Shown: positions 7,629 through 14,549, counted from the first letter of the stretch. The stretch is 50,817 nt of DNA from Maribacter arenosus (GCF_014610845.1 NZ_JABTCG010000011.1:1-50817), one strand, 5' to 3'. Notes: generated by a model from the sequence alone, not told the origin. Numbers and translations: made by a program.

Positions 7629-7832
7629 GTGCTGTAACAACGGCTATAATTCAGCGCTGCATTTCAACTTGCTCAAAATTTCCTACATTTAAATAAAACT
7701 AAAACTGGCTTAAATGGATTACGGCCAGGGCTCGCTTTGCCAGCGCGAATTTCTAACGACAAAGCCGTTAGATCCTCCGATAGCTTCGCCCCCAACGCCG
7801 CGCCGCAATCATAGCCAAAACCGTTGGCAAAC
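7629..7832 (+). repeat. attC-like site I (between C8 and C9)
   Basis: GTGCTGTAAC (7629-7638) complements the start of C8. Left arm AACGGCTATAATTCAGCGCTGC; right arm GCCGCAATC, ATAGCC, AAAACC, GTTG (7823-7826). The centre is the longest of this sequence family and is GC-rich. C9 opens GTTGGCAAAC (7823-7832). Confidence 0.72.
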
Positions 7833-7848
7833 ATTTGAGAAAAACGAA

Positions 7849-8385
7849 ATGAGGATAATTCCGTCTGATAAAATTGAAATAATAACTACTCTTTCAAATC
7901 AAGAAGTCAGAAAAATATTAGCGGAAAATATTCGACCAAAAAAAAGACTGAAAATTGGATTTGACAAATCTCAAGAAAAGGAATTGTTTGAAGGAAATTT
8001 TGAACAAGACAGGTTTGAAATTCAGCGAATAATAACAGGTCGGAATTCTTTTCTTCCTCAAATCAAAGGAAAAATTCAACCGAATATAAATGGAACCAAA
8101 TTAGTTGCGGATTTAAAAGTTCACACTTTTGTAATTGTGTTTATGCTATTCTGGCTGACTTTTGTCGGATTTGCCTTCATTATGGGAATTGTAGGAGTTA
8201 TAAATCAAGGAACTAATCCTATTTTGCTGATTTTTCCATTAATAATGATTGGTTTTGGAATCGGACTGGTACATTACGGATATAATAGTCAAAAGGACAA
8301 ATCTATAACTGATTTAAAGAAAATTATAAACGGACAACTAAAAGAAAAAACGTTTGCCAACAATGTATCCTATGAAAAGCCATAG
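7849..8385 (+). CDS. Cassette C9: small membrane protein; C-terminus altered by IS copy 2
   Basis: Begins MRIIPSDKIEIITTLSNQEV. An N-terminal soluble part of about 95 residues is followed by two membrane segments, FVIVFMLFWLTFVGFAFIMG and ILLIFPLIMIGFGIGLV, and a charged tail. Similar proteins of unknown function occur in Flavobacteriaceae. The frame runs out of the cassette into the attC-like site: codons AAC AAT GTA are site bases, and the uninterrupted site would give TAA next. The IS insertion instead adds SYEKP before a TAG, so the native protein probably ended ...KTFANNV. ATG 7849 is chosen because upstream frame is site DNA. Confidence 0.78.
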   Translation: MRIIPSDKIEIITTLSNQEVRKILAENIRPKKRLKIGFDKSQEKELFEGNFEQDRFEIQRIITGRNSFLPQIKGKIQPNINGTKLVADLKVHTFVIVFMLFWLTFVGFAFIMGIVGVINQGTNPILLIFPLIMIGFGIGLVHYGYNSQKDKSITDLKKIINGQLKEKTFANNVSYEKP

Positions 8386-8443
8386 TCCAGTGTCTCAAAG
8401 ATAATTAAAATGTTGTTTTAATCTTAAACCACCTTTTTTCTTT

Positions 8444-8614
8444 TAGTATAACTTGCTCCGCATCCTATATGTGATCAGTTCTTATGACCGTCACCAGCAT
8501 CTGTATGATTATAAGTTAATTAGTCCAGTCACTTGCTAACCGATGTGATCCTATCCTAAGAGATGGTCACCCACATTGTTTTGTAATCTAGACTATTCTA
8601 CTTCTTGTTGAGCT
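8444..8614 (-). ncRNA. Candidate bridge RNA of IS copy 2
   Basis: Same sequence as the candidate in copy 1, shifted by 4,074 bases: target-loop guides at 8573-8580 and 8537-8542, donor-loop guides at 8497-8502 and 8463-8468. Both copies therefore carry one target programme, consistent with both sitting at the same base of their sites. Confidence 0.7.
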
Positions 8615-8633
8615 TTGTTACTGGTTCACATTT

Positions 8634-9689
8634 CTATTCAATAACCCCGATCTGATAGGGGGTCTCTGTTTTTATCACGGCCAGAGTCCTGCTCAACAGC
8701 TTTCTGGCCACTTTTACGATTACCTTCTTGGTGTTCTTGCCATGGTGCTTGCGATAATAGGCCTGCATCACGGGGTCGGTTCTGATGGCCTGCCACGAGG
8801 CCTCGATAAAGTAACTTCGTATCAAACGATGCGAACGCATGGTCATGCCCGTATGCCTTACCGTGTCACCGCTTTGATAGATACCAGGGCACAGGCCCAC
8901 ATAGCCCGAGAGCTGTTTGATGCCGTTGAACCTTCTCAGATCTCCCAGTTCGCTCAGTATGCCGCTGGCAACTATCGGACCTATACCCGGTATGCTGCGC
9001 AATAGCATATAATCCTCTTTATAATATTTCTTCGTCCATTTTCTCAGCTGTGTCGAGACATCCCTGAACTCCTTGTCGATAAATCGAAAACTCCGCATTC
9101 TACTATTGAGCACTTCCTTGCCCGTTTCGTACTGGAAAGCCAGAGCGTCCAACCAATTCCTGAAATCGTGGCTCCAATGATCGTTGTCATAACCTTCGGG
9201 TACCTTCACTCCATAATACAACAACTGCATCTTGATGTAGCTCTTGATCTGCCGCATGTCCTTGACCAGATCGTTCCTCCTGCGGAACAGGCTGCGCAAC
9301 TGTTCGCGCTTGGGATCGGGCACTTGTATGCCCTCCAATCGACCGTCCTTCAGCTCCCTTGCTATGAGCTGAGCATCGATCTTATCGGTCTTGGTATGGC
9401 GCTCCTTGCCCTTTCTGAAGATATCGGCGGGGTTCACTACCAACGAACGCCAGCCATAACCCTCGAAGCAACGATGGGCAAAGTAACCGCAACAGCCTGC
9501 CTCGTAGGCAGTCGAAACATCGAAATCAGGGTAATACCTCTCAACATAGCTTAGAAGCAATTCAGGCTCGGGCGGCATAGAAAATGTCTTGCCAGAACTA
9601 AGATCGGTAGCGCAGTGAACTTTCCAACTACGTTTGTGCATGTCAATGCCAATGTATAACTTAGGTGTTGCAGTAATTCGTGTTTTCAT
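8634..9689 (-). CDS. IS110-family transposase (copy 2)
   Basis: 351 residues, identical to the transposase at 4560-5615, with all visible acidic residues (D16, E63, D102, D105) and S273. Both copies look functional. It is transcribed against the cassettes, so its transcript would run toward the 3' end of C9. Confidence 0.95.
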   Translation of the reverse strand: MKTRITATPKLYIGIDMHKRSWKVHCATDLSSGKTFSMPPEPELLLSYVERYYPDFDVSTAYEAGCCGYFAHRCFEGYGWRSLVVNPADIFRKGKERHTKTDKIDAQLIARELKDGRLEGIQVPDPKREQLRSLFRRRNDLVKDMRQIKSYIKMQLLYYGVKVPEGYDNDHWSHDFRNWLDALAFQYETGKEVLNSRMRSFRFIDKEFRDVSTQLRKWTKKYYKEDYMLLRSIPGIGPIVASGILSELGDLRRFNGIKQLSGYVGLCPGIYQSGDTVRHTGMTMRSHRLIRSYFIEASWQAIRTDPVMQAYYRKHHGKNTKKVIVKVARKLLSRTLAVIKTETPYQIGVIE

Positions 9690-9860
9690 ATCTTAAGTTT
9701 TTTTGCTAACCTTTAAGATACTCGACTTACTGCTTTTTCATAGATGCTAACCGCAATTACGGCGGATTCGACTACGTCCGAATCCACTCGGAATTGCTAA
9801 CGTCTGTGTCAAACCGAAAATTAACGCATATAAACCCGTAACTGACGGTTATACGAGACC

Positions 9861-10219
9861 GTTAGAGCACATTCAACTAAAGCTGACTTTTGTTGCTACG
9901 TGCTGCGCACTCCCACCCCAAAAGAAATGTACTCTAACGACCTGCTAAACCAAATTGCAAGCGTCCCTATATTACTAACAGCTCCCAGCTGTCCGCTCAA
10001 GCGGCTAACGTGCAATAACAATGGCTAAAAGCAATTTGGCCCCGCAATTTTTAATCCCAATACCACAAAATCCACAAGATACGACCGATAGCACGGTCTT
10101 CTTGGTAAACTATCGATTAAAACCAGTACCCATGACATCAGTCAGTTTTTCAAACGATAGTTAATGGATTTTGCTATATTTCCTTAAAAATCACGGAACT
10201 GCGTTTAGCAGGTCGTTAG
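9861..10219 (+). repeat. attC-like region K: rearranged, gene-free stretch with head-to-head cassette starts
   Basis: 354-bp stretch (9861-10214) without a convincing gene. It opens with a normal start, GTTAGAGCAC-A-T. At 9938-9927 the minus strand reads GTTAGAGTAC-A-T, a second cassette start facing the other way, preceded on that strand by GTTTAGCAGGTC. The same GTTTAGCAGGTCGTTAG recurs on the + strand at 10203-10219, so 9934-9950 and 10203-10219 form a perfect 17-bp inverted repeat. A normal end signature C-GTGCAATAAC lies at 10009-10019, followed by GCTAAA, which pairs with TTTAGC at 10204-10209. The region is best read as remnants of two sites, one inverted. Confidence 0.6.
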
Positions 10220-10228
10220 GCAAATCGA

Positions 10229-10645
10229 ATGAAAGACGAAACTTTTGATTATATCTACGAACTGATCACCACAAATGAAAATGATATGGAATGGTGGGAG
10301 CATAAAGGATATGTGAAACTTTCTGGATATATTGATAATCTAAATTCACAGGCAATTATTCGTTTAATGAAAGATTCAAGAACCTGGCATCCTGACTTTC
10401 AATTTATTCTTGCTGAATCATTATGGAAATCGTCAGTTGATAATGCAATTGAATTATACTGTAGAATTTTTGTTGAAATGGATAGTTGGGACAATTCCGA
10501 ATATATGAGTAGTGTTTTGGAAAATCTAGAGGAAACGGATTTGTCAAAAGAATTATTTGCACACTATTTAGAAAAAATGAAAACAATAAATAGTTTCGAA
10601 AAAAAACAATACGATGACGGGAGAATTATTCCATTGAATAAATAG
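10229..10645 (+). CDS. Cassette C11: hypothetical soluble protein
   Basis: 138 residues without signal peptide or membrane segment, mostly helical, with a WWEHKGYVKLSGYIDNL stretch and many acidic residues. I recognise no family; the helical pattern might be repeat-like. The start is 14 bases after GTTAGGCAAATC (10215). The cassette ends C-TTGGGCTAAC (10651-10661), which implies a start GTTAGCCCAA. The observed start matches only with a substitution and a one-base deletion, so the boundaries have decayed or come from different cassettes. Confidence 0.72.
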   Translation: MKDETFDYIYELITTNENDMEWWEHKGYVKLSGYIDNLNSQAIIRLMKDSRTWHPDFQFILAESLWKSSVDNAIELYCRIFVEMDSWDNSEYMSSVLENLEETDLSKELFAHYLEKMKTINSFEKKQYDDGRIIPLNK

Positions 10646-10651
10646 TAAAAC

Positions 10652-10722
10652 TTGGGCTAACATTAACTATAATTACGCTTTATGCTATAGGAATATTATA
10701 CTAAATATAAACGTTAGTCAGA
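10652..10722 (+). repeat. attC-like site L (between C11 and C12), short form
   Basis: CTAAC (10657-10661), AACTATAATTACGC, a short AT-rich centre, then ATATAAAC and GTTAG (10713-10717). At about 61 bp between core boxes it is among the smallest sites in the array, with much weaker internal pairing than the others. Confidence 0.55.
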
Positions 10723-10744
10723 AGCTGAAATTATCTATGATAAA

Positions 10745-11089
10745 ATGAAAAACGAGGTAATTGATATTAATCATTCCACAATCAAGAGATATGTGGAATC
10801 CAAACGTCCAGAAAATCTGGAAATTAGGAAACAGCTTGATTTAGCATTCTCGTACGACGGTCAGATTATTGAGCTATTTGAAATCCGACCTATGTGGAAT
10901 AATCCAAAAGAGATACAAAACATTCTTTTCGCAAAGATTCGATTCTATAAGTCCAAACAATTATGGAATTTGTATTGGATGCGAGCTAGCGGAAAATGGG
11001 AACTATATAAACCATTTCCAAATTCAACTCATTTAGCTAAAATCATTGAAATTATTGATGAAGATAAACATGGATGTTTTTATGGATAA
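10745..11089 (+). CDS. Cassette C12 first gene: DUF3024-family protein
   Basis: 114 residues. The C-terminal two thirds match the DUF3024 pattern: IIELFEIRPMWNNPKEIQ, then FAKIRFYKSKQLWNLYWMRASGKWELYKP, and an ending DEDKHGCFYG. The family's function is unknown. No signal peptide. The gene overlaps the next one by eight bases (11082-11089), so the two are probably translationally coupled. This makes C12 the only two-gene cassette in view. Confidence 0.82.
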   Translation: MKNEVIDINHSTIKRYVESKRPENLEIRKQLDLAFSYDGQIIELFEIRPMWNNPKEIQNILFAKIRFYKSKQLWNLYWMRASGKWELYKPFPNSTHLAKIIEIIDEDKHGCFYG

Positions 11090-11528
11090 TTCTAACCGAA
11101 AAATAATCAAGGAGATTGCTGGAAATCTGGATTGTGGAATGGACTGTTACTATAATTCTAAAACGGATGAAATTATTGCCATACCAAACTTATCGCAGGT
11201 ATCGGATGAAGAAGAATTTAAAAAGGTTTTTCTAGAGGATTTGGAAAAGATAAAAAAACAAAAATCTGATTTTATTAAAATCGAGGTTTTGGAAAGCTTT
11301 GAGTCGTTCAAAATTATGGAGCAATTTGTCGAGCAAATGACCGACGACAAATTTAAACAGGAATTAGAGATTATTTTAATAAGAAAAAAACCATTTCAAA
11401 ATTTCAAGCATTCTATTGACAACTCGGATTTTAGACAAAATTGGTTTGATTTTAAACAAAATGAATTGGAAGAAATAGTAAAAAATCTATTAAAAACACA
11501 GAAAGCCAACACACACCAAAACCTATAA
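11082..11528 (+). CDS. Cassette C12 second gene: UPF0158-family protein, C-terminus encoded by the site
   Basis: 148 residues from ATG 11082 (MDNSNRKIIKEIAG). It matches the UPF0158 pattern: a short N-terminal part giving secondary-structure-like MDCYYNSKTDEIIAIP, then FESFKIMEQFVEQMTDDKFKQEL, KKPFQNFKHSIDN and RQNWFDFKQNELEEI. Function unknown. The start at 11046 is less likely because it lies within the upstream gene. The last codons (GCC AAC ACA CAC CAA AAC CTA TAA) are in the attC-like site M, so the site supplies the stop codon, as in C9. Confidence 0.82.
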   Translation: MDNSNRKIIKEIAGNLDCGMDCYYNSKTDEIIAIPNLSQVSDEEEFKKVFLEDLEKIKKQKSDFIKIEVLESFESFKIMEQFVEQMTDDKFKQELEIILIRKKPFQNFKHSIDNSDFRQNWFDFKQNELEEIVKNLLKTQKANTHQNL

Positions 11529-11770
11529 GCAATAAGGGCTATGGGCTAAACTGAAAGGTCTTTGTATATTAAAGAAAACTGCTTGCCGGCAGGCACGTCC
11601 GCAAAATCTTATGGATTTTACTTTTACATCGGACAAAAATAATAAATCAAAACCCAACCGTACCGAAAAGGCACGTTCGGGCGGGCAAAAAGTTTGACTA
11701 AGTGCGTAGTCGGAAACAAAAAGTTTCCCTGACTCCGTACTACTCATAGATACTTTGCCAAAAAACAATG
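11501..11770 (+). repeat. attC-like site M (array end), degenerate
   Basis: ACACACCAAAACCTATAAGC aligns with the left arm of site E (CACAACAATACCTATAAG), with CAAC changed to CACC. The centre repeats the CGCAAAATCTT and AAATCAAAAC blocks of site E. The right half is CTCCGTACTACTCATAG then ATACTTTGCC near 11,731-11,760, where GTT is no longer recognisable. The end does not complement the C12 start GTTAGTCAGA. This is the last recognisable site. Confidence 0.55.
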
Positions 11771-11879
11771 TTTTTCTTTAAAATTGTAAACGAAATTGCC
11801 ATTCAATTTTTTTTTGGTCATTTTAGGGAAGTAAGAGATAATCCCAAATCTTACCCCTAAACTTTGCGCTTGGATCCTG

Positions 11880-11942
11880 TGGAATTTTTGTAGTGTTCCG
11901 GTAGATAAGCGTTGAGCAAAAATTCCATAGGGCGCACCCTAC
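11880..11942 (+). other. Candidate oriT
   Basis: A perfect 11-bp inverted repeat, TGGAATTTTTG (11880-11890) and CAAAAATTCCA (11917-11927), encloses 26 bases and is followed at once by TAGGGCGCACCCTA. An inverted repeat followed by a TAAGTGCGCCCT-type sequence is the layout of IncQ-like nick regions, and the relaxase gene lies in the adjacent operon. A second small hairpin, GTAAGA/TCTTAC, lies at 11831-11854. An alternative is a terminator for the minus-strand mob operon, although no T-run follows on that strand. Confidence 0.4.
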
Positions 11943-12412
11943 TCTTGATTTGGAGCACTATTCTTTTCTTTTATCCATTTTTGATAGGATTCGTAATGTC
12001 CGGGATATCGTTCAAAATATCCTTTCAGATCCGAGATGACCTGCTGCCTTCCTTCCAGGAATGCCTTTTGTTGGATATGGTCGATTCTAGAGACCCGAAA
12101 AGCCAGATACCCTATGATGACCAGGGATATGGACCAAATCGAATAGTGAACCCATAATTGTGTTTTCGGAACCAACCTGGCCCTCGAAATCTGCTTTCCT
12201 ATAATAAGAATTGATTCTTGAAGTCTTGAACTTTTGGCCTTCTCAGTGTCCAGATGTTCCTTGAGCAAATAATCGATTTGCGAAGTATCCGGTTTTATTT
12301 CGATATTATCCATATTCTTGGTCAGTCCTTCCAACTTCTCCAACGACTTGTTGAACCCGTCGAGCTCGTCGCTCAGCAGTTCCATGATCTCATCCAATTT
12401 TTTATATCCCAT
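11939..12412 (-). CDS. Small coiled-coil membrane protein of the mobilization operon
   Basis: 157 residues. The N-terminal 75 residues are heptad-like (LDEIMELLSDELDGFNKSLEKLEGL). One membrane segment, WVHYSIWSISLVIIGYLAF (about residues 87-105), is followed by a charged tail. Proteins of this shape commonly follow the relaxase in Flavobacteriaceae mobilizable elements; a role in anchoring or helping the relaxosome is inference. It starts 12 bases after the relaxase stop. Confidence 0.75.
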   Translation of the reverse strand: MGYKKLDEIMELLSDELDGFNKSLEKLEGLTKNMDNIEIKPDTSQIDYLLKEHLDTEKAKSSRLQESILIIGKQISRARLVPKTQLWVHYSIWSISLVIIGYLAFRVSRIDHIQQKAFLEGRQQVISDLKGYFERYPGHYESYQKWIKEKNSAPNQE

Positions 12413-12424
12413 TGTATTTTTCTT

Positions 12425-13294
12425 TTAAAATCCGATTCCTGTATCGATGGCCCTTTTGATTGTTTTTTTCAATGCGTTTTTGGCAATGCTAGTGGCAAGG
12501 TTGCTGCCCAATTCCACGGCTTTTCCCAATATCCGGACGGACTTGCCTGCCACTATTGGTTTTCCCATGCCTTTATTCTGTGAAAGTCGCCCGATGATCT
12601 TCCCTCCGGACATGGAGCGGTGCACCTCGCTCGCCTTAAGATTGTGCCCTTTGTATTCGAACCGGAACCCCTGTAATCTGTTGGCCTTATTTATACTCGG
12701 GATGACTTCCACATGCTGCGCTTTCATTGCCTTCATATAATCATCGAGGGTTCTTGGCTTTTGTTCCTCCATGACCCTTTGGTGTATGTTCTTTATTTCA
12801 AGACGGGTATGTATGGATTCCATTTCTTTTTCGAATTGAACCTCCTTGACCGTGGTCAGCCCCATTTCCTTGGCCACGTTCTCGGCGGCCAATTGGCTTC
12901 GCTTCCCGATAAAACTGTCGTTGTAGGCCTTTCCATCAAAACTGATACGATTCACGTACAGATGCACATGGGTATGTGCCTTGTCCCTATGGACAAAGGC
13001 AATGGCCTGTCGTTCTTTCAATTGCATTTCCTTGATGAACCTCTGGGTGAGTTCCTCTAGCTTATCCTTGGTCAGGTTCCTGCCATCTTCCTGTGTCGGG
13101 CTGAGTATAAAGCTCAGGGTATTCTTCTGGCAACGGGTGTTCTCTTCCTGTATCAGCTTGAACTCTTCCGTTATTTGCTGGGGATTATTTCCCGCCAGAT
13201 GTTGGCTAAATACCACTTCCGCATCCTTCTCCTGGTTCCAACCGTATTCCATACATGCTCCCGTATGCGCTATGGATTTTCCTTTTCCTATCAT
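12425..13294 (-). CDS. Mobilization relaxase (HxH, MOB_P-like)
   Basis: 289-residue relaxase that would nick oriT and pilot the transferred strand. N-terminus MIGKGKSIAHTGACMEYGWN is typical of Bacteroidota mobilization proteins. The metal triad motif is HRDKAHTHVHLYVNR (H109, H111, N115 nearby). The basic C-terminal half is probably DNA binding. Its ATG overlaps the MobC-like stop (ATGA at 13294-13291), indicating translational coupling. No type IV secretion genes are in view, so transfer would need a helper conjugative element. Confidence 0.9.
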   Translation of the reverse strand: MIGKGKSIAHTGACMEYGWNQEKDAEVVFSQHLAGNNPQQITEEFKLIQEENTRCQKNTLSFILSPTQEDGRNLTKDKLEELTQRFIKEMQLKERQAIAFVHRDKAHTHVHLYVNRISFDGKAYNDSFIGKRSQLAAENVAKEMGLTTVKEVQFEKEMESIHTRLEIKNIHQRVMEEQKPRTLDDYMKAMKAQHVEVIPSINKANRLQGFRFEYKGHNLKASEVHRSMSGGKIIGRLSQNKGMGKPIVAGKSVRILGKAVELGSNLATSIAKNALKKTIKRAIDTGIGF

Positions 13295-13596
13295 TTCTTT
13301 GTTCTTTTGAAATTGTACAGGTGCGTGCGTATTTCCTCTGCAAGTTTCTCGACCTCGCTGGCCAGTTTTGGGTTGTGCTTCTTGAACATATTCCCGATTC
13401 GGGTAAAGTTGCTCTTGTACTTTACCAGCATTTTATAATGCGTCAATTGTTCATCGGTCAGACGTTCGATGACGGGATTGCCAAAAGCGGAACTAAGGCA
13501 ATATTCAGAGAGGGAAATACCTGCACGTTCCGCCCTTTTTCTGAGTAGCTTTTTCTCGTAGATGGAGCATCGGAATTTGATATAGGTCCGTTTCAT
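13291..13596 (-). CDS. MobC-like relaxosome accessory protein
   Basis: 101 residues from MKRTYIKFRCSIYEKKLLRK. It has a ribbon-helix-helix-like N-terminus, then AGISLSEYCLSSAFGNPV and YKSNFTRIGNMFKKHNP, the pattern of MobC/MbpC proteins that bind near oriT and help the relaxase. It is linked to both neighbours by ATGA overlaps: its ATG overlaps the primase stop at 13596-13593 and its stop overlaps the relaxase ATG. The next upstream in-frame ATG, at 13632, lies within the primase gene. Confidence 0.85.
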   Translation of the reverse strand: MKRTYIKFRCSIYEKKLLRKRAERAGISLSEYCLSSAFGNPVIERLTDEQLTHYKMLVKYKSNFTRIGNMFKKHNPKLASEVEKLAEEIRTHLYNFKRTKK

Positions 13597-14549
13597 TTCT
13601 TTTTTTCTTTGCGACCGCCGGGAGTAAAGCAAGTTTGTTTTTGTGGCAACAAAAACACATCTTGCGTTTCCTGCCCAAGTCCCTTTTTAGTCATATGTAT
13701 GAGCCATTCGTTCATGTCTTTAAACCCCTTGTATATTGTTGATTTGTCTATGCAGTTGTTGGAGTAGGCTATCAAGTTTTGGGTCGTTTTTTTGCCAGTT
13801 GAATCATTGTCCAAATAGAGCTCGATAACCGTATAACCATCCATGATCTTCACCGTTTTTTGGACAAAGGCTATGGAGTTCAATACCAAAAAATCGTAGT
13901 CCAATTCCAAGTTTTCATTCCAATCCAGAATCGATAACAGGTCGAACATGCCTTCGGTGATGATGAGCTTGGTATGGCCATTTCTGATATGGGTGATGTC
14001 CTTCGGCGAACTGGAATTTTTTACATATTTGTTCCGGAGTTCCCATCCCCTGGATACGTTCTCCAATCCAATCGCGAAAAAGCTTTTGTCCTTAAAACCA
14101 TAATGCACCTCTTTACAATACCTCAAAGCGGTTTTCAGTTCAATGTTTCTCGATTTCAAATATTCTTTCAATGCAAAATGGGTCAGCTTTTTGACTTTGG
14201 TGATCGTTATTCTTTGTCCATTATCTTCTTCAAAAAACGGGCGCTGTTGAAAAGAAAAAGAGGTTTGATCTTGTCCGATCATTTTCAAGGCTTCCCTTAC
14301 CGAGGATTTGGTAATCAGGCATACCAGGTCTATCACATTACCTCCTATTCCTGCTCCGTGATCGTACCATCTGTTCAGTTTCTTGCCCACCTTGAAAGAG
14401 GCTTGGATCTCTGACCTGAATGGACTCAGGAACCAAGCTTCTTTTTCGCTCGACTTGGTCGGAAAGTGCCCTAACTTTGCCATCGTGGCAACGATGCAAA
14501 CGTTACGGGCTGTTTCACACGATAAGTTGATTGTTCTTTCTTTTTTCAT
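13593..14549 (-). CDS. Toprim DNA primase of the mobile element
   Basis: 318 residues. The N-terminal zinc-finger-like part resembles CHC2 primases: RNVCIVATMAKLGHFPTK, WFLSPFRSE, then WYDHGAGIGGNVIDLVC. The Toprim domain has KLIITEGMFDLLSIL (catalytic Glu) and VIELYLDNDSTGKK (DxD). It probably primes replication of the excised element or transferred strand. The start at 14549 (MKKERTIN) is preferred to 14615, since the extra 22 residues read through the iteron region. First gene of the primase-mobC-relaxase-membrane protein operon. Confidence 0.85.
   Translation of the reverse strand: MKKERTINLSCETARNVCIVATMAKLGHFPTKSSEKEAWFLSPFRSEIQASFKVGKKLNRWYDHGAGIGGNVIDLVCLITKSSVREALKMIGQDQTSFSFQQRPFFEEDNGQRITITKVKKLTHFALKEYLKSRNIELKTALRYCKEVHYGFKDKSFFAIGLENVSRGWELRNKYVKNSSSPKDITHIRNGHTKLIITEGMFDLLSILDWNENLELDYDFLVLNSIAFVQKTVKIMDGYTVIELYLDNDSTGKKTTQNLIAYSNNCIDKSTIYKGFKDMNEWLIHMTKKGLGQETQDVFLLPQKQTCFTPGGRKEKKK

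Larger units (their letters stand above)
8368..9747 (-). mobile_element. IS110-family (IS1111-type) insertion sequence, copy 2
   Basis: Identical to 4294-5673, in the same orientation and at the same position within an attC-like site. Identity continues into the flanks: the shared block is 8358-9800 against 4284-5726, 10 bp beyond the left end and 53 bp beyond the right end, because the two target sites are themselves related. The 4,074-bp spacing between copies holds cassettes C6-C9, which could be lost by homologous recombination between them. Confidence 0.85.
8352..9870 (+). repeat. attC-like site J (after C9), split by IS copy 2
   Basis: Left piece GTTTGCCAAC then AATGTA (8352-8367), complementing the start of C9. 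The right piece begins TAACCGCAATTACGG (9748 on) and ends GGTTATACGAGACC, GTTAG (9861-9865). Its right half differs from site F after 9800 (CGTCTGTGTC versus AGACTGTGCT), so the two are related but distinct sites hit at the same base. Confidence 0.72.

Noticed and set aside
1-11770. Interpretation of the repeated spacers as a CRISPR array
   Set aside because: Repeat units are separated by whole genes, vary in length and are palindromic recombination-like sites rather than short regular repeats; no cas genes are present.
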